18,800 nucleotides of DNA, taken from Bacteroidales bacterium (GTDB lineage: Bacteria; Bacteroidota; Bacteroidia; Bacteroidales; P3). Shown here piece after piece: positions 14,149 through 18,800 of this stretch (its first letter is position 1; each line of letters opens with the position of its first letter). The notes beneath the pieces were generated by a model. That model was not told where the DNA came from. It ran no database searches and worked only from the letters and a program-made list of their open reading frames with translations. Location of the stretch: positions 1 through 18,800 of the forward strand of contig JAFWBF010000203.1 of the NCBI GenBank assembly GCA_017507285.1, written 5' to 3'. The position numbers and the translations under genes are program-made.

Positions 14149-15036
14149 ATGACAGAATTTATACTTCCTGCAGTATTGGTGTTAGGCATAATAGGTGCCA
14201 TATTTGGAATTTTGTTGTATTTTATAGCACAGAAATTTAAGGTAGTAGAAGACCCTAAAATTGATGAGATAGCCGATGTATTGCCAGGTGCAAATTGTGG
14301 AGGCTGTGGAAAAGCAGGCTGTAGAGCCTTGGCCGAAGCCTTTGCAAAACAGGGTAATATGGAAGGATTGCGATGCCCGGCAGGTGGCGATGAAGTTGCT
14401 GCAAAGGTGGCTGCAATATTGGGAATAGAGGCATCTACAGCAGAACCTCAAGTGGCAGTAATACGCTGTTCAATAGGATGTACAGCTTCAGAACCAAAAT
14501 CAAAGTATCAAGGTATGCAAAGTTGTGCTTTTGCTAATAGTTTATATGTAGGTGAAAGTGGTTGTGCGTACGGGTGTTTAGGTTTAGGCGATTGTTATAA
14601 AGCTTGTCAGTTTGATGCTATTAAATTAGACCCCGAGACAGGTTTCCCAATTGTTGACGACGATAAATGTGTAGGTTGTGGAGCTTGTGCCCAAGCATGT
14701 CCACGCCATGTTATAGAACTTAGAAATAAAGGTCCGAAAAAACGTAGGGTTTATGTTTCGTGTGTAAACAAGGAAAAAGGTGCTATGGCACGCAAGACAT
14801 GTGCTAATGCATGTATAGGCTGTGGTAAATGTGCAAAGATATGTCCATTTGGAGCTATAACAGTGGAAAACAATTTGGCATACATAGACTATACTAAGTG
14901 TAAACTTTGTAGAAAATGTGAGAGTGAATGTCCTACAGGAGCTATAAAGGCAGTGAACTTTCCGCCAAAACGTGAATCACAAACTTCGGTGGTTGAGCAA
15001 CCAACCACTGTAAACAACGAAAATAAAGAAAATTAG
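14149..15036 (+). CDS. rnfB: Rnf complex subunit B, iron-sulfur protein
   Basis: Membrane-anchored ferredoxin-like subunit (295 residues) that takes electrons from reduced ferredoxin into the Rnf ferredoxin:NAD oxidoreductase. One N-terminal membrane helix (about 4-28) is followed by the Fe-S domain with Cys50, Cys53 and Cys58 (GANCGGCGKAGC) and Cys76. Further clusters follow: CAYGCLGLGDCYKAC (139-153), CVGCGACAQACP (174-185), CIGCGKCAKICP (222-233) and CKLCRKCESECP (251-262). A polar, low-complexity tail ends the protein. The gene is first in the operon, with a good −7 element upstream and rnfC 24 bases downstream. The length and cluster count match the Bacteroidales and Clostridia type. Confidence 0.95.
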   Translation: MTEFILPAVLVLGIIGAIFGILLYFIAQKFKVVEDPKIDEIADVLPGANCGGCGKAGCRALAEAFAKQGNMEGLRCPAGGDEVAAKVAAILGIEASTAEPQVAVIRCSIGCTASEPKSKYQGMQSCAFANSLYVGESGCAYGCLGLGDCYKACQFDAIKLDPETGFPIVDDDKCVGCGACAQACPRHVIELRNKGPKKRRVYVSCVNKEKGAMARKTCANACIGCGKCAKICPFGAITVENNLAYIDYTKCKLCRKCESECPTGAIKAVNFPPKRESQTSVVEQPTTVNNENKEN

Positions 15037-15060
15037 TAATCTGCTAATGCACGTATAACA

Positions 15061-16383
15061 ATGAAAACATTTCAAATGGGTGGTGTACACCCCGAAGAAA
15101 ATAAACTTTCCACACAGGCTTCAATAGAAGTATTTCCGTTGCCCAAACAAGTTACGGTTTTCTTAAATCAACATTTGGGAGCACCTGCTACACCTATAGT
15201 AGAAAAGGGAATGGCAGTAAAAACAGGTCAGTTGATAGCTAAGGCAGAGGCTTTTGTATGTGCCAATATACATTCGCCGGTATCAGGTGTGGTAAATAAG
15301 ATTGATATTGTTAAGGATATATTTGGATACGCCAAGCCTGCAATAATCATAGATGTAGAAGGTGATGAATGGGTTGATACTGTAGATTTAACACCTACAA
15401 TAAAGAGTGAAATTACCCTTTCTAAGACAGAGATAGTAGATAAACTGAAAGAGATGGGTATAGTGGGTCTTGGAGGTGCTACCTTTCCTACCCACATCAA
15501 ATATATGATACCTGAAGGTAAAAAAGCCGAATATCTTATCATCAATGCAGTGGAATGTGAGCCTTATCTTACATCAGACCACCGTGTTATGCTTGAGCAT
15601 GCTGAGGAGATAATGATAGGAGTCTCAATCTTGAGAAAGGCTTTGGGTGTAGAAAAAGCATATATAGGAATAGAAAACAACAAGCCAGAGCCTATAGCCA
15701 AAATGAGGGAAATGGCAGAGAAGTTTGAAGGTATAATAGTCGAACCTCTTAAAGTAAAATATCCACAAGGTGCAGAAAAACAATTAATCAAGGCTATAAC
15801 AGGACGTAGTGTGCCTAGCGGAAAACTACCAATAGATGTTGGTTGTGTGGTAAATAATGTAGGTACTGCATTTGCTGTATATGAAGCAGTACAAAAAAAC
15901 AAACCTCTTGTTGAGAATATAATGACAGTTACAGGCAAGTCGTTGGCTCAGCAACATAACTATCAGGTACGTATAGGTATAAGCTATGCTGATATCGTAA
16001 ATCATATTGGTGGTTTGCCTGATGATACAGCAAAACTGATAAGTGGTGGACCTATGATGGGTAAAGCAATCGTGAACCTAGAGGCACCCACTACCAAAGG
16101 AGCATCAAGCCTATTGGTTATTACAGATAAGGAAGCTGAACGTGCTGAAGAACTTGATTGTATACGTTGTGGAAAATGTATGGAAGCATGTCCTATGGGA
16201 TTGGAACCATATTTGTTTTCGGCATTGATTAATAACGATAAGGTGCAAGAGGCTGTTGACAATCATTTGATGGATTGTATAGAGTGTGGATGTTGTATAT
16301 TTACATGTCCGGCCAACAAACCTTTGCTTGACGAGATTCGTTTTGCTAAAGGCAAGTTCCGTCAGATGCAACAAAAGAAATAA
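15061..16383 (+). CDS. rnfC: Rnf complex subunit C, NADH-binding iron-sulfur protein
   Basis: Peripheral subunit (440 residues) that carries the FMN/NAD site where Rnf reduces NAD. The N-terminal GGVHPEENKLSTQ and the biotinyl-lipoyl-like fold (LGAPATPIVEKGMAVKTGQ) are typical. GIVGLGGATFPTHIKYM (about 134-150) is the FMN/NADH binding loop, followed by INAVECEPYLTSDHRVMLEH. Two [4Fe-4S] motifs stand near the C-terminus: Cys367, Cys370, Cys373 and Cys377 (CIRCGKCMEACP), and Cys406, Cys409, Cys412 and Cys416 (CIECGCCIFTCP). The protein is of the short type, lacking the long Ala/Lys-rich tail of enterobacterial RnfC. The gene lies between rnfB and rnfD with 23-24-base gaps. Confidence 0.95.
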   Translation: MKTFQMGGVHPEENKLSTQASIEVFPLPKQVTVFLNQHLGAPATPIVEKGMAVKTGQLIAKAEAFVCANIHSPVSGVVNKIDIVKDIFGYAKPAIIIDVEGDEWVDTVDLTPTIKSEITLSKTEIVDKLKEMGIVGLGGATFPTHIKYMIPEGKKAEYLIINAVECEPYLTSDHRVMLEHAEEIMIGVSILRKALGVEKAYIGIENNKPEPIAKMREMAEKFEGIIVEPLKVKYPQGAEKQLIKAITGRSVPSGKLPIDVGCVVNNVGTAFAVYEAVQKNKPLVENIMTVTGKSLAQQHNYQVRIGISYADIVNHIGGLPDDTAKLISGGPMMGKAIVNLEAPTTKGASSLLVITDKEAERAEELDCIRCGKCMEACPMGLEPYLFSALINNDKVQEAVDNHLMDCIECGCCIFTCPANKPLLDEIRFAKGKFRQMQQKK

Positions 16384-16406
16384 GTAATAAACATAATACA
16401 AGGATA

Positions 16407-17399
16407 ATGAAATTACTAAATGTATCGGGTTCGCCTCATGTGCATGGCAATGAATCCATTAAAAGAATAATGTGGGATGTAAATATAGCATTGCTCCCAA
16501 TATTTATAGTGAGTTTGATCTTTTTTGGATTAGACGCATTGTTTGTAAGTTTAGTATCGGTATTCTGCTGCTTACTCTTTCAGTGGCTTATCGAGAAGTT
16601 TTTGCTTAAACAACCTACCACCATTACTGATGGTTCTGCTGTAATTACAGGTTTATTGTTGGCATTCAATGTTCCTTCTAATCTACCTCTTTGGATTGTG
16701 GCTATAGGTGCATTTGTAGCAATAGCAATAGGTAAGATGACTTTTGGAGGATTGGGAAAAAACCCTTTCAACCCTGCATTGGTTGGACGTGTATTTTTGC
16801 TTATATCGTTTCCTGTACAGATGACTACTTGGCCCAAAGCCAACGCCATATTTGATATGGCAGGTGTTGCTGCAGCTACCGATGCTACCACAGGTGCTAC
16901 ACCATTGGCATTGATAAAAGAAGCTGTTAAAGCCGGCGATATGACTGTTTTGCAAGGTTTGCCCGATTATTGGACATTGCTTGTAGGCCAACATGGTGGT
17001 TCGCTTGGCGAGGTGTCTGCAATAGCAATACTTATAGGAGGTATATACTTGTTGTGTCGCAGAGTTATTTCGTGGCATATCCCTGTATCGTTTATACTTA
17101 CTACCTTTGTATTTGCAGCTATATTACATTTGGCCAACCCTGCTGCTTATATAGCACCGTTGTACCATGTGCTTTGTGGTGGTTTGTTGTTGGGTGCCGT
17201 GTTTATGGCCACAGATATGGTTACATCGCCAATGTCTAAATCTGGACAGTTGGTGTTTGGTATAGGTTGTGGATTGCTTACAGTTATTATACGTACCTGG
17301 GGCGCTTATCCCGAAGGTGTATCGTTTGCAATATTGCTGATGAATGCCGTTACACCATTGATAAATAAAGGATTTAAACCAAAACGTTTTGCAAAATAG
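16407..17399 (+). CDS. rnfD: Rnf complex subunit D, flavinylated membrane protein
   Basis: Polytopic membrane subunit (330 residues) of the Rnf ion pump, in the NqrB/RnfD family. About nine or ten hydrophobic segments are visible, the first at about 27-43. TDGSAVITGLLLAFNVP (about 74-90) and FGGLGKNPFNPALVGRVF (113-130) are conserved family blocks. ATTGATPLALIK (160-171) contains the TGAT flavinylation motif with Thr165 as the likely covalent FMN site. TDMVTSPMSKSGQ follows in the C-terminal part. The stop codon of this gene forms part of the strong ribosome-binding sequence of rnfG. Confidence 0.95.
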   Translation: MKLLNVSGSPHVHGNESIKRIMWDVNIALLPIFIVSLIFFGLDALFVSLVSVFCCLLFQWLIEKFLLKQPTTITDGSAVITGLLLAFNVPSNLPLWIVAIGAFVAIAIGKMTFGGLGKNPFNPALVGRVFLLISFPVQMTTWPKANAIFDMAGVAAATDATTGATPLALIKEAVKAGDMTVLQGLPDYWTLLVGQHGGSLGEVSAIAILIGGIYLLCRRVISWHIPVSFILTTFVFAAILHLANPAAYIAPLYHVLCGGLLLGAVFMATDMVTSPMSKSGQLVFGIGCGLLTVIIRTWGAYPEGVSFAILLMNAVTPLINKGFKPKRFAK

Positions 17400-17404
17400 G
17401 AGGG
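17398..17404 (+). promoter_or_regulatory. Strong Shine-Dalgarno sequence for rnfG
   Basis: AGGAGGG at 17398-17404 lies 7 bases before the rnfG ATG and includes the last two bases of the rnfD stop codon. Such a near-perfect anti-16S match is unusual in Bacteroidota, where most genes in this window show none. Confidence 0.75.
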
Positions 17405-17411
17405 AAAGAAT

Positions 17412-17990
17412 ATGGCTAAGAAGTTAGAATCATCGTTGGTCAATATGTTTGTGGTGCTCACTGTTATCACAGTATTGTCGGCAGCAGCATTGGCAGCTAT
17501 GAATAGTGCAACCATCGACCCTATAAAGAAGGCACAACAGCAAAAAACAGAAGCAGCCATAAAAATGGTGTTGCCTCAGTTCGCTTCGTTGGAGGAGAAG
17601 ACGGTGAATGTTGATGGCGAAGAACTTGTATGCAATTATGCTTATAATGATTCGAAGGAGCTTGTGGGTGTGGCGGTGAAGTCGTTTACAAACAAAGGTT
17701 TCAATGGATATATAGGTGTTATGGTAGGGTTTGACGACGAAGGAACCATTACCGGCTATCAGATATTGGAAACAGGTGAGACCCCGGGCTTGGGTACCAA
17801 AGCCGACACTTGGTTTCAAGAAGGAGGCAAGGGGTGCATAATAGGTATGAACCCTGAAAAGAATAATATGACAGTAACAAAAGATGGCGGCGAAGTAGAT
17901 GCAATAACAGCAGCTACTATAAGCACACGTGCTTTTTGCGATGCAATAGACCGTGCCTACAAAGCCTTTAAAAATGGAGGAGCTGAATAA
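17412..17990 (+). CDS. rnfG: Rnf complex subunit G, flavinylated periplasmic subunit
   Basis: Subunit of 192 residues with one N-terminal membrane helix (about 10-30) and a periplasmic FMN domain that passes electrons within Rnf. ETGETPGLGTKADTWF (about 120-135) is the conserved NqrC/RnfG block. The covalent FMN site is in DAITAATIST (163-172), with Thr169 the probable attachment residue. It reads TAAT where the textbook motif is SGAT; such a variant is tolerated in this family as far as I recall. The gene starts 12 bases after rnfD and ends in a 1-base overlap with rnfE. Confidence 0.94.
   Translation: MAKKLESSLVNMFVVLTVITVLSAAALAAMNSATIDPIKKAQQQKTEAAIKMVLPQFASLEEKTVNVDGEELVCNYAYNDSKELVGVAVKSFTNKGFNGYIGVMVGFDDEGTITGYQILETGETPGLGTKADTWFQEGGKGCIIGMNPEKNNMTVTKDGGEVDAITAATISTRAFCDAIDRAYKAFKNGGAE
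17976..17982 (+). promoter_or_regulatory. Strong Shine-Dalgarno sequence for rnfE within rnfG
   Basis: GGAGGAG at 17976-17982 lies 7 bases before the rnfE ATG and is part of the last codons of rnfG (encoding Gly-Gly-Ala). With the 1-base overlap TAATG it supports coupled translation. Confidence 0.7.
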
Positions 17991-18583
17991 TGAAGATAAG
18001 TACAATAGCCAAGAATGGTTTGATAAAAGAAAATCCAGTATTTGTACTAGTATTGGGTATGTGCCCAACCATAGGTGTTACCACATCTGCTATCAATGGT
18101 ATGGGTATGGGTTTGGCCACAACATTTGTTCTTATGATGTCGAACTTTGTGGTATCATGTGTCAAAAATCTTATTCCCGACAAAGTGCGTATACCAGCAT
18201 TTATAGTTATTATTGCTACTTTTGTAACCATACTTAAGATGGCCATGGAAGCATACGTGCCAGATTTGTATGCCACTTTGGGATTGTTTATCCCCCTTAT
18301 TGTTGTTAACTGTATAGTTTTGGCTCGTGCCGAATCTTTTGCTTCAAAAAACACTCCGTTTTATTCGTTGATGGATGGTTTGTTTATGGGATTGGGATTT
18401 ACCATTGCACTTACAATTTTGGGACTTATCCGAGAAATGCTTGGCAATGTTTCGGCTTTCGGTTTTAAACCGGAGTTTGCTGGCGATGGAATGTTGGCTT
18501 TCGTCTTGGCTCCCGGTGGTTTTATTGTGTTGGGATTCCTTATAGCATTGGTTAATTTGATAAAGAAAAAGTCGACCAAATAG
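17990..18583 (+). CDS. rnfE: Rnf complex subunit E, membrane protein
   Basis: Integral membrane subunit of 197 residues, in the NqrD/RnfE family. The N-terminus NGLIKENPVFVLVLGMCPTI is the conserved family start with the half-channel Cys in the first helix (GMCP). About six membrane helices are visible, including FVLMMSNFVVSCVKNLIP with the second conserved Cys and IPLIVVNCIVLARAESFAS, the latter holding the NC and RAE-like signature. RnfE and RnfA together bind an intramembrane iron-sulfur centre and form the ion path. In Bacteroidota rnfA normally follows directly; here a terminator follows instead. Confidence 0.95.
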   Translation: MKISTIAKNGLIKENPVFVLVLGMCPTIGVTTSAINGMGMGLATTFVLMMSNFVVSCVKNLIPDKVRIPAFIVIIATFVTILKMAMEAYVPDLYATLGLFIPLIVVNCIVLARAESFASKNTPFYSLMDGLFMGLGFTIALTILGLIREMLGNVSAFGFKPEFAGDGMLAFVLAPGGFIVLGFLIALVNLIKKKSTK

Positions 18584-18614
18584 AAATACTTTCATAGCAA
18601 ATAAGTTTTTAATT

Positions 18615-18645
18615 TCCATCGTTATTCGTAGCGATGGATTTTTTT
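18615..18645 (+). terminator. Rho-independent terminator after rnfE
   Basis: TCCATCG (18615-18621) pairs perfectly with CGATGGA (18632-18638), 10-base loop, then seven T residues. It begins 31 bases after the rnfE stop and ends the visible operon. Confidence 0.85.
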
Positions 18646-18660
18646 ATTCTTTATTATTAG

Positions 18661-18800
18661 TGTCCGCTAAACATGACATGTTGCTTCCAATCTACTGAAT
18701 CACAGAGATTGGAAGTTGTTTTTTCTTGGACAAGCCCCCTTTTATAAATTTATACCTCATCAAGAGGTGATTCAGAGGCCTCCATAAGTATCAATCTAAG
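18661..18800. other. Terminal non-coding stretch with a second hairpin; possible mobile element edge
   Basis: A perfect 10-bp inverted repeat, CTTCCAATCT (18684-18693) and AGATTGGAAG (18706-18715), is followed by TTGTTTTTTC, so it reads as a terminator on the plus strand. The stretch begins TGTCCGCTAAACATGACATG, which looks like the kind of end seen on Bacteroidota insertion sequences, but I cannot confirm this from one end. On the minus strand an open frame of 16 codons (18750-18800) runs off the window edge and could be the C-terminus of a gene entering from the right, such as a transposase. No rnfA start is visible. Confidence 0.3.

Noticed and set aside
17898..17928. RnfG flavinylation motif reads TAAT rather than SGAT, possibly non-functional
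   Set aside because: The acceptor Thr and surrounding DAIT and ATIST context are intact, and such substitutions occur in the family as far as I recall, so loss of flavin is not supported.

Overview
The window comes from a member of the Bacteroidales (phylum Bacteroidota). The evidence is the promoter grammar (TAnnTTTG −7 elements, several with TTG about 20 bases upstream), the general lack of Shine-Dalgarno sequences, many short-signal lipoproteins, and family members typical of the order: an RprY-like regulator, an HU-related 'histone-like' protein, the glycosyltransferase plus GH57 pair, and an Rnf operon in the order B-C-D-G-E. I cannot place it to genus. The DNA is AT-rich apart from a visibly richer stretch from about 3.4 to 8.8 kb.

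Layout. (1) 1-3341: an acyl-CoA dehydrogenase followed by etfB and etfA, with a promoter at the left edge and a strong terminator. (2) 3362-5805: a secreted S41 processing protease (+) converging on an HU-like DNA-binding protein (−), separated by a 21-bp-stem bidirectional terminator. (3) 5806-6247: a gene-free gap with a 22-bp tandem repeat array. (4) 6248-8857: a glycogen-synthase-like glycosyltransferase and a GH57 amylase-like protein, then a terminator. (5) 9009-10289: a cytoplasmic cyclophilin and an RprY-type response regulator, then a terminator. (6) 10290-10862: a long gene-free gap with its own promoter-like and terminator-like signals and a second 22-bp periodic repeat, a candidate small-RNA locus. 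(7) 10768-13831: an operon of a small unknown lipoprotein, a DHH/DHHA1 phosphoesterase of the NrnA type and two lipoprotein FKBP-type prolyl isomerases. (8) 14081-18645: rnfBCDGE, closed by a terminator directly after rnfE. No rnfA is seen before the window ends. The last ~140 bases hold another hairpin and could be the edge of a mobile element.

How the parts fit. Acyl-CoA dehydrogenase with EtfAB moves electrons between acyl-CoA/enoyl-CoA couples and the carrier pool; in anaerobes such complexes can also reduce ferredoxin. Rnf oxidises reduced ferredoxin with NAD and pumps ions. A shared anaerobic electron economy is plausible, although the two sets lie 11 kb apart with separate promoters. 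The remaining genes are envelope protein folding and processing, storage polysaccharide metabolism, regulation and nucleotide turnover.

Most of the window is ordinary chromosomal core. The items most worth a second look are the missing rnfA, the orphan promoter-terminator unit at 10287-10688, the two unrelated 22-bp repeat arrays, and a GH57 protein with an altered catalytic motif.
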